The notes below the pieces were generated by a model. That model worked only from the letters and a program-made list of their open reading frames with translations, was not told the DNA's origin and made no database searches. 64,000 nucleotides of DNA, taken from assembly GCA_009823505.1 (NCBI GenBank), contig VZQC01006579.1, positions 1,076,051 through 1,140,050 of the forward strand. The letters are read 5' to 3'. Both the position numbers and the translations under genes were made by a program. Positions 54,340-63,906 of this stretch are shown one piece after another. Source of the stretch: Rhizomys pruinosus. Taxonomy: Eukaryota; Chordata; Mammalia; Rodentia; Spalacidae. Positions within the stretch are counted from its first letter, which is position 1; each line of letters begins with the position of its first letter.

Positions 54340-54499
54340 TTCTGGGAATCCTGCAGGAGTCTCGGTGCATTCTGAGTAGCTGGGTTCTGCTTGGTGTAGC
54401 TCAGCCAGCCAGCCACACTGTACTCCACCCAATTGGTACCATGGCTATGGCCCAGGATGAAGTGGCATGGTTTGCTGCTGCGCAGGAGGGGGCTTTGGC
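54340..54499 (-). CDS. Myo18a: Myo18a exon, motor (upper/lower 50K)
   Basis: Acceptor tacccctag, 160 bp, donor CAGAA|gtaagc. With G from the previous exon it reads [20 protein letters not shown], then [20 protein letters not shown] and [34 protein letters not shown] is the equivalent of the F.i.HyaG.V.Y...gWl.kN motif of motor domains, with the usual Asn-rich ending altered. Confidence 0.98.
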
Positions 54500-54594
54500 C
54501 TAGGGGTAGGTAAAACAAAGTTCAGATTGTGGGGACAGACACACAGCCTGGCTCTTCTGAAGCAGAGGGGCTATCACCCACGGATGTCACCTAC

Positions 54595-54736
54595 CTTTTT
54601 TGTCACCTTCCTGGGGGCCATAATAGGAGAAAAGGCGATCTAGGAGAGTATCCTCCGTGGCCCCTGGCACCAGTGCCTCCTCTTCCAGCAGCCATAGAAG
54701 GCCTCTCGCCTCATCTGCCCGGGCCAGCGAGCGGAC
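54595..54736 (-). CDS. Myo18a: Myo18a exon, motor
   Basis: Acceptor cttctccacag, 142 bp, donor AAAAAAG|gtaggt. It encodes [20 protein letters not shown], then [20 protein letters not shown] and [30 protein letters not shown] matches the conserved xGlLalLDEEcxxPxatDxtfl motor segment. Confidence 0.98.
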
Positions 54737-54759
54737 CTGTGGAGAAGGGTAAAGATCCA

Positions 54760-56186
54760 GCTTTGCCACGTGGAATTGTGTGAAAGGAGCGGCTCCCTCC
54801 TAGCCACGGTAAACAACTGTATTCATCATTCACTCAGGTATGTGCTCGGACGGCAGGGCTCCAGCTGCTCACTGCTGACACCTTGTGGAGAAGATGGGCA
54901 CCGAGCGGAAAGGAGCTGAGAATTCAAAGTACCCACAAAAGATGGTTGCTGGGACTTGGGGTTCAAAGCTACCCCAAACTAAGGCTTCTTTTGACATGTG
55001 CCTATACTCAGAGGTTTACTTCCATCCTCCCTCAGAGGGCACTGGAGCCTGGGCCAGCCCCATATTGTCCTCACTCCCTAGCAGATTCCCAGAAGGAAAT
55101 GAAGGAGGCCAAGGACCAGTGGGAATCCATAGCACTCTAGTGGCTAGAGGTGAATGACAGGAAGGAGGGACTAAGCCATCACCTGGCAAGGGGCACTGGC
55201 AGACCCCTCCTTAGAGATGTGGTTGGCCCATCAAATACAGACTCAAGAAGAGAAAGGACGGTCACTTTACAGCCCAACACCCATCTGCACCCTGCTGCTT
55301 GTGAGGCATCGGGACAAGTTCCTTCCACCTGAACATGCCAAAGGCTCAAGAAATCCACCTTCCCTAGGGTGCTTTAGTGCGTGGGTATCTTAAGCATTGG
55401 TCACTAAGGGTGCTCCTCCCTCTCCCTGTGCCTCATCACCTCTGCTAGCCCAGCAAGGCCTTAGCCTTACTGTAAAGAAGGGGGCATATAAGCAGGAACT
55501 CTGCTGTCCAGCAAAAATGTCATTCTCCAAAAAAGCACTGGCTCCAAGTCCCCTAATTGAAGACAATTACCAAATGCCAAGTGCTCATTAGCCCAGCCAG
55601 TGCCCCAGGCAGCACAGTGCCTGAGACATGAGTATAAAGGAAGACAGCCTATCCCCAAGGTGGAGGGCTCACATCCAGAGCTGCCCCCTCTCAGGGCATT
55701 TTAAACTTGAGCCTGATTCCCTGTTTGAAGGGCATGCTGCCTCCTCACCCCTATACTGCTAGGTTGCATGTACCCTGCTCTTGGGGACAGTGGGAGGAAA
55801 CGAGTAGGTCTTCTGGGTTCAGATTCTCATACCCATTCCAATCCCCTCCCCAGAACAGTAGGTACCAGGAATCCCGGCAGATATAATGGAGGCTCAGTCA
55901 GCCTCAGGACAAGGTCTGAGCCTCAGATGGCGAGAGAGGAGGAACTCTTCCCAATGGCTGGTACAGTGGGATTGCAGCTCCTCACTCCAGCAGGCAAGAG
56001 AATGATGCCACCTTCCCAGCCAAACTGCGTGCCAAAGGGTAGAGCCTTGTGGTCATGCAGGCCCTGGTATCCGAGTGTGACCGTCCTTCAGCCCTCGGTG
56101 GCAGCCCCAGTGAGGAGGGCTCTACCAGGGGCAGAGGAGTGGGAGAGAGAGAAGCAAGTCCAGCCCAGGCCTCCTGGCATTCCTAC
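54760..56186. other. Intron sequence, no feature recognised
   Basis: Unique sequence of 1.4 kb with no SINE and no recognisable exon. Open frames (for example 55768-56196 plus) lack family resemblance. Confidence 0.4.
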
Positions 56187-56273
56187 CAAGGACTGATGGG
56201 AAGCCTGGTCTACAACAGCCACGGAGTCATCTGTGGGCGGCTCCAAGTCATCAAATGCCAGCTCGATGTTCTC
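56187..56273 (-). CDS. Myo18a: Myo18a exon, motor
   Basis: Acceptor ccttcccag, 87 bp, donor TCCTTG|gtagga. It encodes [20 protein letters not shown], then VDQASHQSL. It follows the relay-helix exon, and the acidic DDLEPPTDD insert is class-specific. Phase 0 at both ends. Confidence 0.98.
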
Positions 56274-56429
56274 CTGGGAAGGAAAGTGCAGCAGTGATGA
56301 GCGTGGGGCCATGTAAGGGTGAAGCCCTCGGAGGATACTGGGCAGGGCCTCTGGGACAGTGAGTCCAAAGCTCCACCCTATGCAAGGGCTCCCTACAGTG
56401 TCTCAAAGGACAAACTGCTCACCACCTCC

Positions 56430-56740
56430 CAAAGTAACACGTGGTATTTTTGGAAAGCTAAAATTCTCATAATCTCTTTTTATATTAAACTATAGTCATA
56501 TTTCTGCTGTTATTTGCATCAGCTGATTAGGCAGTGTAGAATAAGCTCGCTCTCCATTGCACACAATCATCTTTGGAAGACAATGTCACATTCCTCAGGG
56601 TGTTTTCTTATCCAAGATAAATATCCTCCTCTGTTTATTCCACTCCTCCTCATGAGGAAGGATTTTTAGAACTCATCCCATCCCTGAGGCCCCTTCAGGG
56701 AGGGCTCTAAATCACTAATGACAATCCTAACAAATCAGGG
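56430..56740. promoter_or_regulatory. Candidate conserved non-coding island in intron
   Basis: Unique AT-rich sequence with tttttatattaaactatagt, gttatttgcatcagctgatt, a CATTCCT (MCAT/TEAD) word at about 56610, and tccaagataaatatcctcct. The muscle-type MCAT word fits a gene expressed in heart. Function is inference only. Confidence 0.35.
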
Positions 56741-57073
56741 GCAGGGAACTGGGAGAAGGGGAGGCACTGAGGATCACCCGGAGGTGGGAATTGCATTGGG
56801 ACAATTCACAGACTGAGGAGGGGGCTTAAAGGGGGACCAAAGTTGCTCCCAGGGACTGTGAATGTGCCTTATCTTTCTGGAGTGCGGACTGTGCACAAAG
56901 AAAGAATGCAGCAAAGGCCGAGGGCCGGGACAAGCTTCTTGCTCTAGAAAACGAGGAGGGCGGAAGGGGTGAGGACGTGGAGAGCTGGGAATCAGTGTTC
57001 CACACATACAGAGGCCCTCCCTGGGCCAGAGGGATGGTGGCTGAGGTCCTGGTAGGGCACACATGGCAGCTAC

Positions 57074-57266
57074 CTCCTTGTATCGTTCCAACTCCTGCAA
57101 GAAGGTTCGCTCGTGGAAGAGCCTCTGCAGCCTGTCCTGGGCATAGTTGTGGCACAGCTCTTCAAAGGAGGCTCCTCGGGCTGATCCGCCCTGCTCAGGG
57201 TTCTGGAAGCCTGGTGTGTCCACAATCATCATGGAGCAGAGCGAGTGCTGGCTGAACTTAAGAGCC
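57074..57266 (-). CDS. Myo18a: Myo18a exon, motor switch II and relay helix
   Basis: Acceptor ccctttaag, 193 bp, donor AAGGAG|gtagct. It encodes [20 protein letters not shown], then [40 protein letters not shown] and RYKE. Switch II (57203-57220) reads DTPGFQ instead of the canonical DISGFE. The Glu to Gln change removes the salt-bridge and hydrolysis-supporting residue, consistent with the reported lack of ATPase activity. [22 protein letters not shown] is the relay helix. Human has Ser where this sequence has Phe in ALKFSQ, from memory. Confidence 0.98.
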
Positions 57267-57497
57267 CTTAAAGGGGAGAGCCTGGGTCAGAGCTGACCAG
57301 AGTACTACACAGGGCAGCCCCACTGCTCTTCCTGGGCAATCGGCTAATCCCCTTCCCTGCCAGGTGCCCCCAGCCCCCAGGAACAGTTCGCCCCCTGCTG
57401 GTAGAGGACTGCCCTGTCTCAGCCAGTGCACGCACACACACAAGCATCAACCCCAAAGCACAATGTGGGAAGCCCCTGGGCTCTCCCTGACACGTAC

Positions 57498-57588
57498 CTA
57501 TTCACCAGGGAGACAAGCAGGGTAAAGAGCTCACTGTAGAGACCAGATGCCATGCCTTCTAAGCATTCCAGGGCACTCAGCTTGGGGC
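57498..57588 (-). CDS. Myo18a: Myo18a exon, motor upper 50K
   Basis: Acceptor tgtcccacag, 91 bp, donor GAATAG|gtacgt. With the preceding G it reads [20 protein letters not shown], then [28 protein letters not shown] equals the conserved xYxxLFxwlVxxiNxxL helix. Recognised from splice sites and homology, since no long open frame marks it. Confidence 0.97.
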
Positions 57589-57789
57589 CTGTGGGACAAG
57601 AAGAGTGGCTCTAGCTCCCATCCTTGAGAATACCTCACACCTGCCCAGGAATGTTCCCTACCCACTCGGCACGGGGGCCTGTCTCGCTAGAGGCATCTAT
57701 TCACTCCAGCAGTCCCTTCTGCCTCCAGGATAGTAACAAGTTCCAGGCAAGGTCTCCCAATCCCAGCCGTCCACCAAGGGCCCAGGTAC

Positions 57790-57966
57790 CTGTGCCCTCT
57801 CCCAGGCTGCTTTCCTCAGGGCCCTGGCGAAAGGACGTGGAGCGTTGCAGGGTCCCACCTTTAAGCTGGTGCTTGAAGATAGCTGAGGAAAGCTCTTCCA
57901 GGCTGCAGCCCAGCAAGTATGCAGCTTTCTGAGCCCATTCATGGCGGGCAAACTGCTTACGTCCAG
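57790..57966 (-). CDS. Myo18a: Myo18a exon, motor
   Basis: Acceptor taccctgcag, 177 bp, donor GCACAG|gtacct. It reads [20 protein letters not shown], then [53 protein letters not shown] matches the conserved ..aA.LLgv....L segment. The [18 protein letters not shown] loop replaces part of the cardiomyopathy-loop region and is rich in potential phosphorylation sites. Confidence 0.98.
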
Positions 57967-58415
57967 CTGCAGGGTAGAAAGAAGATCTAGCATCTTGGGT
58001 CTTTCTCCTTAGGCCACCTGAGAACCACTGTGCCCTTTGGCACTCTCATCTCCATAGGTGCAGGGAGTATGCATCTTCTGGAGGTGAAAACCAGCCCTGA
58101 TAACCATAGGGGCTTCACATGGAAAAGGACAGCTAGCAGTCGCCAGTTCTTGCACAGTCCCCTAGGGGCAGAAAAAAGGAGCAGGTCCCAAAGGAGGCAG
58201 TGACTTCAGAAACGGTCACTAGAGGGCACCCAGTCAGCTGCAAAATATTCCCATTAGTTCAGGGGTGTCCAGCTTGAGTTGGGGGAGGACACAGTCAGAG
58301 GATGAGTAGGCCCACCCTGTGTGAACACAGGAGTCATGTGTTGCCTTGCATAGGGAGCTTAGCATGAGAGAGTACTAGTGCCTGTCCTTTCCCGGATGCA
58401 TTAAGATTCCCCCCT

Positions 58416-58583
58416 CAGCCGGGCATGGTGGCGCACGCCTTTAATCCTAGCACTTGGAAGGCAGAGGCAGGTGGGTCTCTGTGAGTTCAAGGACAGCTTG
58501 GTCTATAGAGTGAGTTCCTGGGCCAGCTGGGGCTATAGGGAGACCCTGTCTCAAAAAAAAGACCAAAAAAAAAAAAAAAAAAA
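58416..58583 (+). repeat. B1 SINE
   Basis: cagccgggcatggtggcgca to gaccctgtctcaaaaaaaag plus an A19 tail. Confidence 0.92.
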
Positions 58584-58756
58584 GATCCCCCCCTCCCTCT
58601 TCTTACCCTAAGGGAGACCACAGACACCTTGATGGCTCAACAGTGGGGAGGCAACAGAGCCACAGGGGAAGGAAACATCCCACACACACATGTGCCTGAG
58701 CCAACATGTGTCTAATCACAGCAATTAGGGAAAGCTAACAAAAAACAAGGTTTTAC

Positions 58757-58768
58757 CTTCAGCAGCTT
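58757..58768 (-). CDS. Myo18a: Myo18a 12-nt microexon in the motor
   Basis: On the minus strand, tttgccttacag|AAGCTGCTGAAG|gtaaaacc. With G from the 60280-60424 exon and CT from the 57790-57966 exon it reads K-E-A-A-E-A-G-R, restoring the human sequence I remember (ATKEAAEAGRK). Skipping gives KAGRK, still in frame. It adds four residues (EAAE) to the loop after the conserved LAAIYHLG helix. The acceptor has a UGC at -10 to -8, a known hallmark of SRRM4-type microexons, and a double UGCAUG at -20 to -32. Confidence 0.92.
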
Positions 58769-58787
58769 CTGTAAGGCAAAGGACCAG

Positions 58788-58800
58788 CATGCAGCATGCA
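58788..58800 (-). promoter_or_regulatory. Double UGCAUG element upstream of the microexon
   Basis: The transcript strand reads TGCATGCTGCATG, identical to the 13-mer at 27755-27767, 20-32 nt before the microexon. RBFOX bound upstream of an exon is known to tend toward repression. Here it also overlaps the likely branch-point zone. Confidence 0.6.
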
Positions 58801-59019
58801 AAGAAAAACAGTGTGTTAGCAAACAGTCATCAACGGAGCCGCCAGGCCCGAGGGAAGGGACTGTGGGAGGTGGGGTTTATGAAGATGAGCAGGCAAGAAA
58901 ATACAACCACATTCAGCCCTGGAGACAAAAAAAACCACAAAAACACACAGTCTCAAAGGAATATGTTTGTGGACGTCATGATACTGACAAAGACCTACAA
59001 AGATGTCCTACTGCATGTA

Positions 59020-59036
59020 CACACACACACAGAGAC

Positions 59037-59069
<33 letters not shown>

Positions 59070-59077
59070 AAGAGAAA
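59020..59077. repeat. (AC)n(AG)n compound microsatellite
   Basis: acacacacac followed by interrupted agagag units up to aaagagaaaa. Confidence 0.93.
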
Positions 59078-59089
59078 ATACTGGAAACT

Positions 59090-60279
59090 GTGAGGAGGGA
59101 TCAACACTGTTCAGCACCCAGAGTACTCCATCTGCAGTCACAGCTGAGAAAGGTCAAAGGAAACCTGGGCTTGCACCCCACAGTATACATGAATAACCAC
59201 ATGCCTTCACACCTTCCTGCCCACAAGGTCTGAAGGCCATGTCTTTAACCCAGAATGGCTGCTTCTTGGCTCAGGTACCTGCTGGTATCATAAGAGGTCA
59301 GATACCCGGACACCTGTTCTGCATGCACCCATGACCACCAGTGCTTCCCAAACCCTTCTGAAGCAGCCCAAGCCTTCTCACAACTCCAAGAATGTAGAGC
59401 AAAAGTTGGAAGCGCTGTTCAGAGCCAGAGTCCCTTTTTCAAAGAGTGGAGGAGAAAAGGTTGAACAGTCACTCTAATAATGACCCTTCAAAGTAATCTC
59501 CAACAGCTCTTTCAAGTTCAACTGAACCCCAGCCATCCACAAGCAGGTACCTCAAGTGCAAAAGCTAAAGTCCACCGTCACCAAGTGCCTGCTGCCCCCT
59601 AGTGGCCTGCACCCTGACATGCAAGAGGAAGAGCAGCAACTACCAAACCAGTGGATGGGAAGATGGGAAACTGGTCTTAGAAAGCCCTGGGGATCAAGCC
59701 CATCCTCTCTGACCAGAAGCCCATGGAGGGCTTCCTGAGAGACTCCAGGATCCAGATATAAACAGGAAGGAGAGGCAGCTATTCTTGGGAATCCAAGAAG
59801 CCCCACAGGTGGGCTTCCCTTCTGCCCTCACCCTAGGGCTTCTCCTTAGACCAGTCCCCTGTGCTATGAAAAAAATGAGTCCGGCCACCAGAGAGCCCAG
59901 GGAAGCACCAAGACAGGCAGGCAGATCCCTATACCCCAAGGCAGGCCAAGGTCAATTACCAGCTGGCTCCTCGGGGGCCTCTATCCGGAAGGGAACGAGA
60001 AGGAAAGTCACTCCAGGAGGGGCTCTGAGGGACCACTTTCCATCCCCCAACCCCATGCCCCACCCACTCCTCACTGTGTTCCCAGCCCTGCCAGTGAAGG
60101 GCTTCATGGCATCATGGGCAGAGACGCTGCTCTATGGAGGTGGGGAGATGGGGAACTGAGACAGTGTATCACCCAAGGGGGGGGGTGTCTGGTAACAGCT
60201 ATCTGTGTAGGATAAGAATGAACCACAAGTGGGTAGGAACCTCCAAGACCTTTGGGTGACAGGGTAGACTGCACATTAC
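59090..60279. other. Intron sequence, no feature recognised
   Basis: Unique sequence. Open frames (59552-59806 minus, 59785-60159 plus) have no recognisable domain or splice context. Confidence 0.4.
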
Positions 60280-60424
60280 CTTTGGTGGCTCCGGCAGACC
60301 CCAGGTGGTAGATGGCAGCCAGGATGAGCCAGCAGGCCTTCTGTTCATCAGGGGAGATGCCCAGCACTTTCATGGCCGTCTGCAGCTTGCTGAACTGCTG
60401 AGCTGCCTTCTGCTTCTCCTCAGG
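60280..60424 (-). CDS. Myo18a: Myo18a exon, motor
   Basis: Acceptor tatcccacag, 145 bp, donor ACCAAAG|gtaatg. It encodes [20 protein letters not shown], then [20 protein letters not shown] and [33 protein letters not shown] matches the conserved m..lGfs..e...iw.ilaaiLHLGN segment, with the terminal Asn replaced. Confidence 0.98.
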
Positions 60425-60592
60425 CTGTGGGATAGACACACATGCTGGCTCTGGACCTCAGAAAGCTTCCCTCCCAGCATGCCCCCTTCCTTATGGACCC
60501 TCTGGGAATATAGGGCTGGAGTAGAAACTACGCATGGGGCACCACCTGCCTTCTATCCCCAGGGAACAGGGCAGGCAACCCAATGGCCTCAC

Positions 60593-60656
60593 CTTGGCCA
60601 GTGGCACAATCCCAAACACATTGTTCTCTGCCAAGTGGTTCAGGTGGAGCTCTGTC
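60593..60656 (-). CDS. Myo18a: Myo18a exon, motor
   Basis: Acceptor tacctgtag, 64 bp, donor GCCAAG|gtgagg. It encodes (R)[20 protein letters not shown], then K. Short exon recognised by phase and homology. The first base completes Arg. Confidence 0.97.
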
Positions 60657-61426
60657 CTACAGGTACAAATGAGGCATCAGCATGGAGTTTGGTCCCCAAG
60701 CCAAGGCCATCTCCTTCCTACAGCATGACAATGAGGCACAGCTTCTAGAATGTGTTGTCTGCCGAATCATCCAGCTCTGCCACCTTTCCTAACTGGACTG
60801 GGATGCCTGAGTAGGGCACTGGCCTTCACAGGAGAAAGGGTCCCACCAGACCCGTGGCAAGGCACAGGAACCTGCTGAAGGGCAAGTCTAGCCAGACCAG
60901 GTTAAGCCTCTGTTATGAGAAGAGCTGAAGAGAATGCCTGGAGCCATCTGGCTGGCCTTATGGGACAGCCTTCTCCAGTGAGCAGCCAGTCTGGGGGTGT
61001 AGATGGAAGAGCCCAGAAGGGTTGCAGGCCAGCTGGAGGTATTGGGAAAGGTTTGGCTTCTGGTTCCAGAGAAGACTCCAGCTTAGCCCACAGTAGCTGT
61101 GTGACGGCATGCAAGCCAGCCATCAGCTACGTCCAGGTGAGCATTCTTTTCCAGACCTGGTTTCCTGGGCAAGGGAGATCACTGAGCACTGAGGCGCCAG
61201 TTGTGTTCTTCCCATACAACAAGATCCCCACCCTTAGAGCTGAGGAATTCCTGAATGGCAGGACCTGAGTGTTTCTCATCTCACCACCCCCCAGGGCCTG
61301 GCTCAAAGGTGGCACACAGTGAACAGTGCACACAGAGCACAGTGGGCTACAAAGGGGAAAGGGCCGGAAGTCCAGTTCCTAGGCTGGAGTCCAGAGCCCC
61401 ACTGGGGCACGCTCTGTCCATCTCAC

Positions 61427-61527
61427 CTGAGGGTGCCATCTCCACAGGCTAGCAGGTAGTAGAAAACATTGAAAGTGGCTTCGCTGGCTGGGCGTCGAGC
61501 CACACGCAGCTTCTCCAGGAGCATCGT
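61427..61527 (-). CDS. Myo18a: Myo18a exon, motor after switch I
   Basis: Acceptor gtgccatag, 101 bp, donor CCTCAG|gtgaga. It encodes [20 protein letters not shown], then [21 protein letters not shown]... with [14 protein letters not shown] [11 protein letters not shown] matches the conserved yLLEksRv....gErnfHiFYqLlaG of motors. The usual E-R-N-F-H is SEATFN here. Confidence 0.98.
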
Positions 61528-61804
61528 CTATGGCACAGCATGAGTAAGGAAGGTCAGACTCCTCCCACCCCACTGCAGGGGGAACCAGGCCTTGATCCTC
61601 CAGCCATGGGAAGCATCAGGGCATCTTATTCCCCAGTGTTCAGCCAGCCACTCTGTCACTCCCACATCAGAAAAGAAAGAAACCAAAGCCAGGTGGAAGA
61701 AGATGGGCTCCGATGCTTAGGGAAGGGGGCACTATTCTGCCCAGGACTAGAATCAGGCTTTCCTACGGTAGGTGGAAGCTTATGGCAGGAAATCCCATTT
61801 AGGG

Positions 61805-61940
61805 GATGGCGAGATGTGAGCAGAAGAGGTTGCTGCCAGGCCTGACAACCTGCATTCGATCCCTAGGACCCATATAGCAGTCCTCTGTCTTCACATGTAC
61901 CATGACATGCATGTGTTAGTGAGCGCAAATGAATATACAT
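61805..61940 (+). repeat. B3-like SINE remnant
   Basis: tgccaggcctgacaacctgc, then attcgatccctaggacccat. Diverged and truncated. Confidence 0.6.
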
Positions 61941-61949
61941 ATATACATT

Positions 61950-62098
61950 TTTTTTTGTCTTTTTGAGACAGGGTCTCCCTTTAGTTCCAGCTGGCCTGTA
62001 GCTCAATATGTAGACCAGGCTGGTTTTGAATTCAGAGATCTACCTGCCTCTGCCTCCCAAGTGCTGGAATTAAGGCATGTGCCACCATGCCTGGCACT
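61950..62098 (-). repeat. B1 SINE
   Basis: Reverse B1: ttttgtctttttgagacagg to gtgccaccatgcctggcact. Confidence 0.91.
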
Positions 62099-62104
62099 AG
62101 ATGT

Positions 62105-62352
62105 AATTTTTTATTTTATTTATTTTTTATTTACTTATTTTATTTATTTTTTACGTGTATGAATGTACTGTCTGCATGTAGGTCTGTACACCCGTGTCAT
62201 GCAATGCCGCGGAGGTCAGAAGAGGGCGTTGGACTCCCCTGGACCTGGAGTTAAAGACGGTTTTCAGCTGCCATGTGGGTGCTGGGGATCAAACCCGGGT
62301 CCTATGCAAGAGCAGTCAGCACTCCCAACCGCTAGGCCATCTCTCCAGGCCA
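62105..62352 (-). repeat. B2 SINE
   Basis: Reverse B2 with a long T/A-rich tail (ttatttactt repeats), gcaatgccgcggaggtcaga, ending ggccatctctccaggccaga. Confidence 0.92.
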
Positions 62353-62682
62353 GATGTAATTTTTTAAAAGAAAGAAATTTCATTCAGCATGGAGGGGGTC
62401 AGTGTGGCCGGGCCTTATTGAGTTTATTGGCAAGTGTGTCATTGGCCTGAGAGAAGTCCCTGGTACGGGCAAGCAGGGACCTCTGCAGTAGGGTAAGGAG
62501 AGAGAAAGGAGTTGAGCAGGAGGTCTAGAGGGCAGGACGGGCCAACACAGGCCAGTCCCACCTGTGGCAGACCTTCATTTCCTCAGGATGGAGTCCCAGA
62601 TTAATGGACACTGAAGATTGACTTCTAGAGCATGAAAGCAGAGGTCCATCTTTACTCCCTAGGCCTGGGCAATGCCCCTCAC

Positions 62683-62825
62683 CTGAATGGAGGCTGAGGC
62701 CACCTGGCCAGCTTGGTCAAAGTCCAGGGAGAGGATCTGGGAGAAGCGGGTGGCATTGCCATTCATGATGGTGGGGCTGTTCCCAAAGGCTTCCAGGAGG
62801 GTGTACAGAGCCTGCCATTTCTCCA
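62683..62825 (-). CDS. Myo18a: Myo18a exon, motor switch I
   Basis: Acceptor tgctctgcag, 143 bp, donor ATTCAG|gtgagg. It encodes (V)[20 protein letters not shown], then [20 protein letters not shown] and [17 protein letters not shown] is the helix before switch I. NGNATRFS (62740-62763) is switch I, against canonical NNNSSRFG. The Arg for the switch salt bridge is kept, but its Glu partner in switch II is Gln here. Confidence 0.98.
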
Positions 62826-63049
62826 CTGCAGAGCACAGGTCCAGGGCACATCAGGAAAGCCAGGGGCAGCTTATCCCCAAGCCATGGGCTTCAGATGGCC
62901 CAGATAACAACTGCCCAGGGACTAGGGTGGAAGGAGTTCAAGGGGATAGAGAACCCGGGGTGGAAAAGAGCTCACACCCAGGCCAGCCACTCTTTCCCCA
63001 CATCCCTGCCCCACCCCAGTCTCAGTTTTCCCTGCTGCCCCTGCCTCAC

Positions 63050-63263
63050 CAGAAAACACCTTGTTCCCATTGGAGCCTGCGATGGTGGCCAGATACTGCA
63101 CCAGATGCTGACAGCTTGTGCTCTTGCCACTGCCACTACTGCCCAGAAGGACGATGGACTGATCCTGGCGGTTCATCAGCATTGCCCTGTATGCAGTCTG
63201 GGCCACAGCGTAGATGTGGGGTGCCATGTCCTCTCGCCGACACCCCTTGAACATATGCATCAC
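63050..63263 (-). CDS. Myo18a: Myo18a exon, motor P-loop
   Basis: Acceptor ttgttcaag, 214 bp, donor TTTTCTG|gtgagg. It encodes [20 protein letters not shown], then [40 protein letters not shown] and [11 protein letters not shown]. The P-loop (63117-63143) is GSSGSGKST, against GESGAGKT in active motors. It keeps the GxxxxGK fold, and human as I recall has [20 protein letters not shown] is the classic motif preceding it. The reading frame stays open into the upstream intron by chance. Confidence 0.98.
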
Positions 63264-63591
63264 CTTGAACAAGGGAGGCACAGAGGGAAGGAGGAAGGTC
63301 TTAGCTCCAGATCTTACCTTTAGGGCTGGCATGTTCTTACTCTCATTCTGGTCATGCCTAGGGACTCTGAGGGCAAAGCCATCATGCATGGAAATATAGG
63401 TTTCAGCCAAGTCCTTGACTCTATTAATGGTTGCAGGATATTCTTCTGCTCCCACCCAGTGAATGGATCCTCTTCCCAAAGTCAGCTGTGAGTGGACAGG
63501 CTCCCACCGGACACCAAAGAGGAAGAGCAGAGAGCCAGAAAAGGGAGAGTGAGTGCAGGTGAGGCCATAAGTCAATATAGCAGTCTCGGCT

Positions 63592-63890
63592 TGGTGTGGT
63601 GGCACATCCCAGCACTCAGGAGGCCTGGTGTGGTGGCACATCCCAGCACTCAGGAGGCCTGGTGTGGTGGCACATCCCAGCACTCAGGAGGCCTGGTGTG
63701 GTGGCACATCCCAGCATTCAGGAGGCCTGGTGTGGTGGCACATCCTAGCACTCAGGAGGCACAGGCAGGAAGATCTCTGTGAGCTCCAGGCCACCCTGAT
63801 CTACATAGCGAATTCCAGGCCAGCTGGGGCTAAAGGGAGACCCTGTCTCAAAAAGATAAAAACAAACAAACAAAAAAACAACATAGCAGT
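63592..63890 (+). repeat. B1 SINE with five-fold 34-bp head expansion
   Basis: The B1 start (tggtgtggtggcacatccca, then gcactcaggaggcc) is repeated in about five 34-bp units (starts near 63592, 63626, 63660, 63694, 63728) before the rest of the B1 body continues to gaccctgtctcaaaaagata and an A/C tail. It lies in the intron between the first two exons of the window. Confidence 0.9.
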
Positions 63891-63906
63891 CTCAAGGGAG
63901 GCACAC

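Noticed and set aside
62922..63683. 253-residue open frame running from the intron into the P-loop exon, considered as an alternative first exon
   Set aside because: The upstream part is partly B1 tandem repeat, the exon at 63907 joins the P-loop exon in phase with a good acceptor, and the intronic translation matches nothing I know. It would need 5'-end evidence to revive.
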